DNA of 64,000 nucleotides from Methanoplanus sp. FWC-SCC4 (GTDB lineage Archaea > Halobacteriota > Methanomicrobia > Methanomicrobiales > Methanomicrobiaceae), in the NCBI RefSeq assembly GCF_032878975.1, contig NZ_CP043875.1, positions 124,001 through 188,000 on the forward strand. Reading direction: 5' to 3'. Each line of letters begins with the position of its first letter. Position 1 is the stretch's first letter. A program made the translations under genes and the position numbers. Shown here piece by piece: positions 44,565 to 52,959 of this stretch. The notes beneath the pieces were generated by a model, which searched no databases, was not told the DNA's origin, and saw only the letters and a program-made list of their open reading frames with translations.

Positions 44565-45371
44565 ATGCAGCTTGAAAAGAAAATTGCTATCGGATTTGCG
44601 ATTGTAATTGTTTTTGCCGGTCTGATGGTTGCTGTTCAGTTTGGAGGCGAAGGGTGGCTTATGGAAAATCCGCCCGACAAACTGACGCAGGTGTATAAAA
44701 CCGGCATTAAAGCTGTATATGAGAAACCTGATTTTTCATACGGGCCAAATCACTGGCGTCCTTTTAAAGAACCCCTTATGATTAACCCTCCAAACGGAAG
44801 TTCTGATGATATGTGGTATCTCATGTTTATAAAGGCAAATGTGACACCATATGGTGGAAATCCGTATTTTCAGAGAAGGGGTTCTGTTTTGGTAAATTAC
44901 TCCTTTGAAAATCTTGCAGGAACAGCTGCATTTCATATAATCGGTTTTGAGGGCAATGATGCAAAATGCCGGACAAACAGGCAGGAGGGATATGGAGCAA
45001 ACGGGTATTTTGTCAGGGGGACAGCTCAGCCGGGAGATTCAATGCCTCCTACGCAGCCGTTAAAATCGCCGAATAACAATCCGGTGCTTCCGGCAGGTCT
45101 GCATGTTGATGAGGAAAAAGCAGGATTATATTCATATTTCCTTCACTTTGATCCTATGTCCGGGGGAATCGATGCTGTTCATATCACCAAAGATCCTAAA
45201 ATTATCAGAGGAAGTGTTATTGAAACAGATGATCAGTACGGTGAATTTTATATAACACACACGGGAGGCAGTATGCTTGAGGAGATACTGATTATTCTTG
45301 CCGTAAATGAAGCCCAGCCTGATGACTTTAAGCTAAAAATTGGTACATCTTTTGTTCCGGAGGATAACTGA
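44565..45371 (+). CDS. Membrane-anchored protein with the surface-domain units in reversed order
   Basis: This 268-residue protein has one N-terminal helix (IAIGFAIVIVFAGLMVAVQF), which could anchor it outside the cell. The rest contains the same two units as the giant surface proteins, but in the opposite order. The YGPNHWRPFK / YLMFIKANV / NYSFENLAGTAAFHIIGFE / GYFVRGTAQPG unit comes first (about 50-165). The DAVHITKDP / GEFYITHTGG / IILAVNEAQPDDFKLKIG unit comes second (about 180-262). It lies 2 bases before the ECF S-component gene and so may capture the transporter's substrate or assist it. The function is unknown. Confidence 0.7.
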   Translation: MQLEKKIAIGFAIVIVFAGLMVAVQFGGEGWLMENPPDKLTQVYKTGIKAVYEKPDFSYGPNHWRPFKEPLMINPPNGSSDDMWYLMFIKANVTPYGGNPYFQRRGSVLVNYSFENLAGTAAFHIIGFEGNDAKCRTNRQEGYGANGYFVRGTAQPGDSMPPTQPLKSPNNNPVLPAGLHVDEEKAGLYSYFLHFDPMSGGIDAVHITKDPKIIRGSVIETDDQYGEFYITHTGGSMLEEILIILAVNEAQPDDFKLKIGTSFVPEDN

Positions 45372-45373
45372 GA

Positions 45374-45916
45374 ATGAAAAAAGGTTATTTTTCCCTGTAT
45401 GAGATTGCCCTATTATCTCTTCTCGGTGCTTTGATATTTGTACTGAAGATTGTTCTTAAACTTCCTGTCCATGTACCGGGACACTCGGGAATATTCTGGA
45501 TGATCCCGCTGATTTTAGGTCTTGCTATTGTGAAAAAGCCCGGTGCTGCAACATATATGGGTCTGATATCCGGTATACTCACTTCCTTCTTTGGGATAGG
45601 TGCTTTGCATGTATTTGATATATTTGAATATCTCTCAATAGGGATTGCGACTGATATTTGTGGATATATCTTTTCTTATCGGTTTGAAAACCCCTTTGTG
45701 TCAGTGCTTACCGGAGTATGTGCAAACCTCTTCAGAATGGTTGTTAACTATTCTGTCCAGCTTCTGCTTGGTGTTCAGGGATTCTTCATCATTCTTGGAA
45801 TCGGTCTGAGTTCTGTTTCAAATATTATATTTGGCGGACTTGGTGGTCTGATTGCCGCCTTACTTATAAGAAAACTTATGACTGCGGGGGTTATCGGGGA
45901 AGATGAAACAGGGTGA
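45374..45916 (+). CDS. ECF transporter substrate-binding S component (substrate unknown)
   Basis: This 180-residue integral membrane protein has about six predicted helices. The N-terminal ALLSLLGALIFVLKIV and the VPGHSGIFWMIPLILGLAI stretch are typical of ECF S components, as are the GAATYMGLISGIL and FGGLGGLIAALLIRKL helices. It lacks the N-terminal MHIPDG-type motif of CbiM/NikM, so cobalt or nickel uptake is not indicated, and I cannot name the substrate. It overlaps the ATPase gene by 14 bases. The neighbours supply the ATPases and the T component for a complete importer. Confidence 0.82.
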   Translation: MKKGYFSLYEIALLSLLGALIFVLKIVLKLPVHVPGHSGIFWMIPLILGLAIVKKPGAATYMGLISGILTSFFGIGALHVFDIFEYLSIGIATDICGYIFSYRFENPFVSVLTGVCANLFRMVVNYSVQLLLGVQGFFIILGIGLSSVSNIIFGGLGGLIAALLIRKLMTAGVIGEDETG

Positions 45917-47405
45917 TCCGTTAATCCGCGTTTGTTCGCTTGATTATTCATACACCTCATCCATATTTCCCGGTAAAAAAGCACTTCAGGGAATTAGTCT
46001 TGAAATTTACCCTGGTGAAACTGTTTTAATTGCCGGGCCAAGCGGTTCGGGGAAATCTACTCTTATAAAATGTCTTAACGGCTTAATCCCCAACTCCGGG
46101 AAGGGAAAAATGACCGGGAAAGTATTCATTAACGGCATGGACACATCCGTACATTCCGTGCCTGAGATATCCCGGGTTTCGGGCTATGTATTTCAGAATC
46201 CTGATTATCAGATAATAACAAATGAGGTGGATTCAGAGATTGCTTTTGGGCCTGAACAGGCAGGTATTCCTCCAGAAGATATTGAGAAACGTATCTCCAG
46301 GGTTACGAATCTCCTTGGGATAACACACCTTCGCGGCCGTGAGACAACCGCCCTGTCATGGGGTGAGATGCAGAAGGTCGCTATTGCATCGGTTCTTGTA
46401 ATGGAACCGAAGATTCTTTTAATGGATGAGCCTTTCTCAGGCCTTGATTCTGAATCGGCATCTTACCTTTTGGGCATAATCAGGGATATTTCAAAAAGCG
46501 GCCGGATTGCAACAGTTATTATAGAGCACAGGGCTGATATGGCTTTATCATCCGTAAACCGGCTTGTTGCATTAAACTCAGGACAGATAATTTATGACGG
46601 CCCTGCCTGTGCATGTCCGGATGATATTATCGAAAAAATGGACGGAGGCTATGATCTCCCTTCCACGCAGTCAGGAAAGAATTACGGGGTGAGCAGCCCC
46701 GGTTTTGCCGGAGTCAGTTTTGGAAAACAGGATAATAAACCATCTGTTGTGTTAAGAGATGTTTCTTATCATTATCCGGGGAGCAGTAGTGATGCCCTCT
46801 GTTGTGTGAATGTATCATTTTACCCGTACGAGATTGTCGCAGTCTGCGGTGCGAACGGTTCGGGGAAAAGCACTCTGGCGAAGCACATCAATGGTCTTTT
46901 AAAGCCTGATTCCGGAGAGGTTTACATTTTTGATGAAAATATTGGCGGGAAAACCGTTGCTGAAGTTGCACGCTATGTCTCGCTTGTCTCACAGCATGCG
47001 GATTCGCAGCTTTTTGAGGAAACTATTGAAAGAGAACTTTCTTTCGGGCCAAAAAACCTTGGGTTTGATGAGCGGGAAACCGGTATGTCAGTTGATGAGG
47101 TCATGGAGCTTGTCGGAATTTCCCATCTTGGAAAAGGTGCAAGACCACTGAAACTCTCAGTAGGTGAGAAACAAAGAGTTGCAATTGCCAGTCACCTTAC
47201 TATGAAAGCGCCTGTTGTTATCATGGATGAGCCGACGCTGGGTCTTGATCTCCCACTGAAAAAAAGACTTGCAGAGACTCTAATATCAATGAAAAAAGAG
47301 GGTAAGTGCATAATTATCATAACACACGATATGAGGTTTGCAGATTTCTGTGCCGACAGGAAATATTTCTGTGAAAATGGCCGCATTTCCTGTATCAACA
47401 ACTGA
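45903..47405 (+). CDS. ECF transporter double ATPase (A and A' fused)
   Basis: This 500-residue protein has two complete ABC ATPase domains. The first has GPSGSGKSTLIKCLNG, signature SWGEMQKVAIAS, and LLMDEPFSGLD. The second has GANGSGKSTLAKHINGLL, signature SVGEKQRVAIAS, and VIMDEPTLGLD. Both signature loops deviate from LSGGQ at the same positions. It energises uptake by the S and T components encoded on either side. Confidence 0.92.
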   Translation: MKQGDPLIRVCSLDYSYTSSIFPGKKALQGISLEIYPGETVLIAGPSGSGKSTLIKCLNGLIPNSGKGKMTGKVFINGMDTSVHSVPEISRVSGYVFQNPDYQIITNEVDSEIAFGPEQAGIPPEDIEKRISRVTNLLGITHLRGRETTALSWGEMQKVAIASVLVMEPKILLMDEPFSGLDSESASYLLGIIRDISKSGRIATVIIEHRADMALSSVNRLVALNSGQIIYDGPACACPDDIIEKMDGGYDLPSTQSGKNYGVSSPGFAGVSFGKQDNKPSVVLRDVSYHYPGSSSDALCCVNVSFYPYEIVAVCGANGSGKSTLAKHINGLLKPDSGEVYIFDENIGGKTVAEVARYVSLVSQHADSQLFEETIERELSFGPKNLGFDERETGMSVDEVMELVGISHLGKGARPLKLSVGEKQRVAIASHLTMKAPVVIMDEPTLGLDLPLKKRLAETLISMKKEGKCIIIITHDMRFADFCADRKYFCENGRISCINN

Positions 47406-47420
47406 AAATGGGAAATATCT

Positions 47421-48233
47421 ATGTTTTTTAAGAAACCGGGCGAAAAAAACAAAAAAATGAAGAAGGGTATCTGCTATATTCAAAAAGATTCCCCTGTACA
47501 CAGACTTGACCCCCGGACAAAACTCTTAATCCTGATTTTACTCAGCGTTTCTGTACTTATTGATGCAAATCTTCTACGGACACTTCTTCTTTTTGGTGTT
47601 GTTTTGTTTGCAGCATATATTTCAGGTCTGTTCTCAAAATGGGCCGGCGCACTCCGGTACATTCTGCCTTTTATGATCTTCATTGTCGTAATTGACGCCT
47701 TTTTTTGCTCTTTTCATTCCGGTACTGAGTTTTTTTCTGCTGATTTCTGGATATTTCATCCGAGGGTGACTGAAGGGAGTGTGAATTTTGCTGCATCAAT
47801 GGGTGTTCGTCTTCTTGCAATTGGCGGTTTTTCATTTCTTTTTATTATGACAACATCATACAGTGATTTTGTAAAAAGTCTTCAGGCAATGAAAATTCCC
47901 CGTATGCTCTCATTTTCTCTTGGATTTGCACTGAAATCTATCACATCGCTTTCAGGGGATTTACATGCCATTATGGATGCACAGCGCTCAAGGGGCCTTG
48001 AGTTTGACAGGGATTCCATAATTAAAAACAGTGACAAAATGTTTTCATTATTTGTTCCTATGACAGTCTCGGTTATGAACAGATCGTCTAATGTATGTGA
48101 CGCAATGCAGTGCAGGGGTTATGGTAGTTGCAGGGAACCGACTGTCCATAATCCTCCTGTTTATGGAAAAAATGATTTTATTGCTGTTTTTTTTGTTCTA
48201 ATATACATAATTTTCATACATTTTTTTTTGTGA
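47421..48233 (+). CDS. ECF transporter transmembrane T component (CbiQ/EcfT family)
   Basis: This 270-residue membrane protein has VHRLDPRTKLLILILLSVSV near the start, further helices (IFIVVIDAFFCSFHSG, LLAIGGFSFLFIMTTS), and the coupling region SLQAMKIPRMLSFSLGFALK with AQRSRGLEFD, where EcfT binds the ATPases. It completes the ECF module (S, double A, T). The start at 47421 gives a short basic extension before the conserved region, so a later start (Met-13) is possible. Confidence 0.9.
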   Translation: MFFKKPGEKNKKMKKGICYIQKDSPVHRLDPRTKLLILILLSVSVLIDANLLRTLLLFGVVLFAAYISGLFSKWAGALRYILPFMIFIVVIDAFFCSFHSGTEFFSADFWIFHPRVTEGSVNFAASMGVRLLAIGGFSFLFIMTTSYSDFVKSLQAMKIPRMLSFSLGFALKSITSLSGDLHAIMDAQRSRGLEFDRDSIIKNSDKMFSLFVPMTVSVMNRSSNVCDAMQCRGYGSCREPTVHNPPVYGKNDFIAVFFVLIYIIFIHFFL

Positions 48234-48255
48234 AAAATAAACAAATTTAAACTAT

Positions 48256-48275
48256 GTTAATTGAGTTTAATTAAC
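48256..48275. promoter_or_regulatory. Inverted repeat GTTAATT-N6-AATTAAC upstream of the PEGA-domain protein
   Basis: Seven-base perfect arms flank GAGTTT. Related TTAATTAACA-type sequence occurs at about 43731-43741 and 63275-63286, 50-80 bases upstream of two other exported-protein genes. It may be a shared regulator site, although the AT-rich background makes chance matches common. Confidence 0.3.
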
Positions 48276-48469
48276 AAATGAGATTTCAATACTATTTTAG
48301 TTAATGTGACAAATAAATACTGACTATAAACTTAATCCATCCGGCAGGTAGTGAAGAGAGGAGCAGCTAAAAAATTCAGAATAATGTATTTTACAGTATA
48401 TTCTTTAGGTAAACAGCCGGGTTGGCATTCAGACAGATTAAGTAAATCCTGAACAGATGAAGTGATTTC

Positions 48470-51112
48470 ATGTATGAGCCTATGAAGAAAAATACCCTGT
48501 TAAAAAAAATAATTGTCGCACTGATAATTATTTCATTTGGGATCCAGACTGCACCTGCAGCAGATCTTCCGTCAAATAACCTTCCCGATGCATATCATGT
48601 AAACATAGATACGGCAAACTCCGGAGGATATTATATAAAGTTTGACGGAGGTGGATTAAATGCCCTCCATATTACAACAAGCACCTCTGAGGAGTACGGG
48701 CAGGTTACAACGACCTCATCTAACTCCGGAACATTTTATATTTCCGACACCGGTGGAAGAGGATTTTTCAATGACATGATTTTGATGGTTGCCATCAAAA
48801 AGCCGGCGGGGGAAGAATCTCTTCCTGAAGATATGAATATCAGAATTAAATCAAGCGGTTTTCAGTGGGAACCGACAGGAGCGATAAATAAGCCTCCTGC
48901 AATTGATGCTGTAAGATACGTCGAAGGAGCAATTGATGAATCATATGGATTAAGTTCTCTTTCTTACGGTCCTCAGAAGTGGAAGGCAGCCGGTATTGAA
49001 AACTCTCCTAAGAATTACCCGATATACTTCGGGCAGGATATGGGAAATGGGGATGATCTTTTTTACTTCTTCTTTGTCGATTTAAAGGTTGGAAACCTTG
49101 GAAGAAGCAGTGGTATTAACTCTGTTCTGCAAAACAAGGGTATGATCAAGGTTGAGTATTCGGTTGAAAACCTTGATGACGGCCTGATTTCGTTTAACAG
49201 TTACGGATGGTGTGATGACTTACAGTCCAATCAGGGAAAGGGAATCTCCTGGACCAATGCCCTTACAGGTCCCACCCCGAGCGGCTACACGGTAAAACTG
49301 GGAACCGGAGGGGGCGGTGAAGGCAGCGGTTCTTCATCCGGAGCAATAGACTATGGTGACAGCGGTTCCGACTCACAGCCGGATCTCCCAAAGGTCGGGA
49401 ACCTGAATATTACATCGGAACCGGCAGGTGCAAAGGTCTTCCTTGATGGTGCTTTCACAGGAGAGGTGACAAATGCATCTTTTACCGATCTCCCGACAGG
49501 AGATTACGGTGTTTACCTTGAACTTGAAAATTATGAAAGAACTGATAAGAGATGGGTAACAATCAGAGGCGGATATGTATCTGAAGAGAATTTCAATCTT
49601 ACCCTGGAAAAAAGTTCCTGCTTTGTTGAATCAGTCCCCAAAGGCGCTGATATATTCCTTGACGGGACAGATACCCTGTGGCATACGGATTGTGAGTTAG
49701 ATAATATTGAGGTTGGAAATCATACTATAACGGTCTCAAAGCCGGGATTTTTGGCTGTTTCCAGAAATGTGAGCATTGAAGCTGATAAAACGGCTCATAT
49801 TTCCGTAAACCTGAATTCCGGAGAAGTGGATGAGATTAGTAATAATGAGGCAGGAGATAAAACCGGTGATTTTAGTAAACCGGAAACAAAAATCCCGACA
49901 GATAAGAAAACTCCTCAAAAAGAAGGGAATGCTTCCTTTGCAGAGTCATCCTTAAAAGCTACACCTGCTATTGATAACAAAGATTATGGGAAATCCCCGG
50001 ATCCTGTCGTCAGTGAAGAAGGTGGCATTGTCGAAGGATTCATAGGCTTTTTAAATTCGCTGATTTTTGGTGAAAACCCTGAAAATAAGGATGAGAGAGT
50101 TTCCCCGGGGTATAATACAGGGGAGCAGGCGGCCAATCTGAATAATCCCGTTCAGACTCAGGAAAATAATCCGGGGATTTTGAACCTTTCCGGAGAAGAA
50201 ATACCGGAATTTTTGCCTGAAGAAAAGACGGGGACAGTCTATGTGACATCCTATCCTGAAAATCTGCCGATAAAGTTTGACGGAAAAGACTCCGGATATT
50301 TTACTCCCCATCTGTTTTACGGGGTAAAAGAGGGTATTCACAAAGTTGGTGTTGTAATAACCGGTGATTCAACAAAAACGGTTGAAGAGGACGTCCGTGT
50401 GTTTAAAGCTGAAAATCTGGTAATTCACCTTGAACCAGAGAAGTACAGGAAAAAAGTGAGTGTTAACTTAAAATCAAAGGATTTCAGAAATTTGGAATTT
50501 AAGATAGGTGACAAAAATCCTGAATACAGTTTCCCCCAGCTGCTCACAGTCGACAACACCGGTACATATGTGACTGTTTTTGATGAGGGCAGATATTATT
50601 CCTATAATCCGGGTACCCTTTCAGAAGGGGAGGATGTATGGGTAACAAGGAACAGCAATTTTGGAAAGGTTAGTATTAATTCAAAGCCGGAAGGGGCGAA
50701 TATTTTTGTAAACGGTTACGATACCGGGGAGAAGACCCCTGCTGTCCTGGATACTCTCTCAGAGGGTCATCATCAGGTTCAGGTTTCAATGGATGGATAT
50801 TACCCTCAGAAAAAAGAGCTTGTAATGGTTGATTCAAAGGATGAAATCGACTATGAGATGAGATTCCTTTTGTCTGAATATCCGTACGGGGTTTTGTCTG
50901 TAAACAGTGAGCCCGAAGGGTGCAATATTTATCTTAGGGGAAGTTACACAGGCAAAAAGACACCTTATACTTTTGAATATATGCCGATTGGAAGTTATGA
51001 TGTGATGGTCATGTATAACAGAACCATAACGGAAGAAAAAGAGGTAACTGTTCTTCCATTTGATGAAGCAGGTATAATAAGCTGCAATGTCACGATGGCA
51101 GAATTAATATAA
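48470..51112 (+). CDS. Exported protein with one two-unit surface domain and about five PEGA repeats
   Basis: This 880-residue protein has a signal peptide (KIIVALIIISFGIQTAPAAD), then one two-unit surface domain (about 30-280: NALHITTSTS, GTFYISDTGGRG, YGPQKWKAAG, YPIYFGQDMG, GISWTNALTG). PEGA repeats follow. Two abut (LNITSEPAGAKVFLDGAFTG; FVESVPKGADIFLDGTDTL). A third lies near residue 585 (VYVTSYPENLPIKFDG). Two are near the C-terminus (VSINSKPEGANIFVNGYDTG; LSVNSEPEGCNIYLRGSYTG). The regions between are acidic and Ser/Pro/Lys-rich. No C-terminal membrane helix is seen, so it may be released or bound by other surface proteins. An alternative start at Met-5 (48482) is possible. Confidence 0.82.
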   Translation: MYEPMKKNTLLKKIIVALIIISFGIQTAPAADLPSNNLPDAYHVNIDTANSGGYYIKFDGGGLNALHITTSTSEEYGQVTTTSSNSGTFYISDTGGRGFFNDMILMVAIKKPAGEESLPEDMNIRIKSSGFQWEPTGAINKPPAIDAVRYVEGAIDESYGLSSLSYGPQKWKAAGIENSPKNYPIYFGQDMGNGDDLFYFFFVDLKVGNLGRSSGINSVLQNKGMIKVEYSVENLDDGLISFNSYGWCDDLQSNQGKGISWTNALTGPTPSGYTVKLGTGGGGEGSGSSSGAIDYGDSGSDSQPDLPKVGNLNITSEPAGAKVFLDGAFTGEVTNASFTDLPTGDYGVYLELENYERTDKRWVTIRGGYVSEENFNLTLEKSSCFVESVPKGADIFLDGTDTLWHTDCELDNIEVGNHTITVSKPGFLAVSRNVSIEADKTAHISVNLNSGEVDEISNNEAGDKTGDFSKPETKIPTDKKTPQKEGNASFAESSLKATPAIDNKDYGKSPDPVVSEEGGIVEGFIGFLNSLIFGENPENKDERVSPGYNTGEQAANLNNPVQTQENNPGILNLSGEEIPEFLPEEKTGTVYVTSYPENLPIKFDGKDSGYFTPHLFYGVKEGIHKVGVVITGDSTKTVEEDVRVFKAENLVIHLEPEKYRKKVSVNLKSKDFRNLEFKIGDKNPEYSFPQLLTVDNTGTYVTVFDEGRYYSYNPGTLSEGEDVWVTRNSNFGKVSINSKPEGANIFVNGYDTGEKTPAVLDTLSEGHHQVQVSMDGYYPQKKELVMVDSKDEIDYEMRFLLSEYPYGVLSVNSEPEGCNIYLRGSYTGKKTPYTFEYMPIGSYDVMVMYNRTITEEKEVTVLPFDEAGIISCNVTMAELI

Positions 51113-51222
51113 TCTTTTTTTTTTGCTTTATAAAATATATGATGTTATAAAAGACATTTGGTTAACATCTGTAATATCTTTTCAAAATATTAATAACAAT
51201 CCTATTAAAATATATTACAACT

Positions 51223-52224
51223 ATGGATTTTAAAAAATCTGGTTTAATTCTGGTATTAATTGTACTGGCTGGTGCCATTTTTATGGCAGGCTGTACCGGT
51301 ACACAGAGCACCGGGGATGCTACCCCTGCTGCAACAGAGGCAGTGGCAACAGCAGAGCAGACTCCGGCAGCTTCTGAAGATAATGTATTGTTAATTGCAA
51401 CAACAACAAGCCTTGATGCAACAGGACTTCTTGCACAGCTTGAAACAGAGTTTGAAGAGAAAACAGGCGCTGATGTTCAGATAACAGCAGTCGGAACAGG
51501 AAAGGCTCTTGAATTCGGAAACAACGGAGATGTCGACCTTTTAATGGTACACGACCGTTCTCGTGAGAATGCATTCCTTGACGCAGGATCAGGCATTGAG
51601 CGCCGTGTCTTTGCATTTAACTACTTTGTAATTATCGGTCCGGAGAGTGACCCCGCAGGTATCAAAGGAATGGCACCTGGAGATGCTCTTGTAACAATAA
51701 TGGAGAAAGGCAAGGAAGACGAGAATGTCAAGTTCGTTTCCCGTGGTGACGGTTCCGGAACACACGGTAAAGAGAAAGCTCTCTGGAAGGCTGTAGGCCT
51801 TGACTATGACGAAAACGAACCTGTCTGGGTAAAGGAAGACTGGTATGTTGAGGCTGGTGCAGGTATGGGAACAACTCTTACAATGGCTGACGAGATGAAT
51901 GCCTACACATTAAGTGATATCGGAACTTTCCTCAAATACAAGGGAGACGAAACAATTTCACTTGTGGAACTTGTAAATGAGGGTGACGCACTCATAAACA
52001 TTTACAGTGCAATGATAATCAGCCCTGAAAAATACCCTGACACCAACGTAAAGCTCAGCAAGGAATGGATCAATTTCATGACCTCTGACGGCGTTCAGGA
52101 AGAGATCAAGGTATTTGGTGTTGAAGCATACGGACAGCCGCTCTTCTTCCCTGCAAAAGGTGCAGTTGATATCCTTTCACCTTCAGGTGTTACACAGGAA
52201 GAAATTTCAGCAGCTGTTGTATGA
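51223..52224 (+). CDS. tupA: Tungstate ABC transporter substrate-binding lipoprotein
   Basis: This 333-residue lipoprotein has a lipobox (FMAGCTGT) and a Thr/Ala-rich linker. The TupA core has LLIATTTSLDATGLL near residue 55, followed by GTGKALEFGNNGDVDLLMVHD, SRGDGSGTHGKEKALW and the TLSDIGTFL region. TupA proteins are highly selective for tungstate over molybdate. Binding would occur outside the cell for import by TupBC. The gene is followed by a T7 run before tupB, which may reduce read-through so that more binding protein is made. No clear Shine-Dalgarno sequence lies before the ATG, so translation may be leaderless. Confidence 0.92.
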   Translation: MDFKKSGLILVLIVLAGAIFMAGCTGTQSTGDATPAATEAVATAEQTPAASEDNVLLIATTTSLDATGLLAQLETEFEEKTGADVQITAVGTGKALEFGNNGDVDLLMVHDRSRENAFLDAGSGIERRVFAFNYFVIIGPESDPAGIKGMAPGDALVTIMEKGKEDENVKFVSRGDGSGTHGKEKALWKAVGLDYDENEPVWVKEDWYVEAGAGMGTTLTMADEMNAYTLSDIGTFLKYKGDETISLVELVNEGDALINIYSAMIISPEKYPDTNVKLSKEWINFMTSDGVQEEIKVFGVEAYGQPLFFPAKGAVDILSPSGVTQEEISAAVV

Positions 52225-52238
52225 ATTTAAAACTTAAC

Positions 52239-52245
52239 TTTTTTT
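52239..52245 (+). terminator. Oligo-T run between tupA and tupB
   Basis: Seven T bases follow the tupA stop by about 15 bases. The counterpart after wtpA (55228-55234) is in the same relative position. Partial termination at both sites would favour binding-protein production. Confidence 0.35.
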
Positions 52246-52272
52246 ATTATCAGATTTAATTGGAAAGAAGCT

Positions 52273-52959
52273 ATGGGCTACATTACTGAAGGTGTTCAGC
52301 AGGCATTAGTGTTGATACTGACCCTGGATCCTGAAGTTGTTGACATAACACTGAGGACTCTCTCAATTACATTCAGTGCAACAATAATTGCGTCAATAAT
52401 AGCCGTGCCTCTTGGGCTTTATATATCATTTCATGAATTTCCCGCGAAAAAAGCCTTAATTAGCCTGATTCAGACCCTTTATGCCCTGCCGACCGTTGTG
52501 GTGGGTCTGCTTATGTATATGCTTTTTACAAAAAACGGTCCTCTGGGAGCTTTTAGCCTCCTATTCACTCCTACCGGAATGATAATCGGCCAGACCGTTT
52601 TGATAATGCCGATTATTACAGGCCTTACAATAGCAGCACTTTCAAGCCTTGACCGCGGAGTAAAGGATACGTCAAGATCCCTTGGTGCAACCGCGTTGCA
52701 GTTCTTTGCATCAATGGTAAAAGAAGCCCGTTTTGCCATCCTTTCAGCTGTCGTGATGGGATTTTCCCGTGCAATATCAGAGGTCGGTGCCGCCATACTT
52801 ATAGGAGGAAATATAAGGGGGCAGACGAGGATTTTAACCACGACGATTACTCTTGAAACTGGTCAGGGTAATTTTTCGTTGTCAATTGCTCTTGGTATAA
52901 TTCTCCTTTTAATTGCCTTAATTGTGAATATGCTTATGTCCTATTTCCAGCAGAGGTGA
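52273..52959 (+). CDS. tupB: Tungstate ABC transporter permease
   Basis: This 228-residue permease has about five helices. The cytoplasmic coupling loop is in LGATALQFFASMVKEARFAILSAVVMGFSRAISEVGAA, with EVGAAILIGGNI as the family marker. Length and gene order fit TupB. It overlaps tupC by 4 bases. Confidence 0.9.
   Translation: MGYITEGVQQALVLILTLDPEVVDITLRTLSITFSATIIASIIAVPLGLYISFHEFPAKKALISLIQTLYALPTVVVGLLMYMLFTKNGPLGAFSLLFTPTGMIIGQTVLIMPIITGLTIAALSSLDRGVKDTSRSLGATALQFFASMVKEARFAILSAVVMGFSRAISEVGAAILIGGNIRGQTRILTTTITLETGQGNFSLSIALGIILLLIALIVNMLMSYFQQR

Noticed and set aside
45374-45916. Cobalt or nickel S component (CbiM/NikM)
   Set aside because: The N-terminal His-containing motif of CbiM/NikM is absent, and no CbiN/NikN-like gene is present.
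51223-52224. Phosphate or sulfate binding protein
   Set aside because: The ATTTSLDATGLL and GDVDLLMVHD stretches and gene order fit TupA, not PstS or sulfate-binding proteins.
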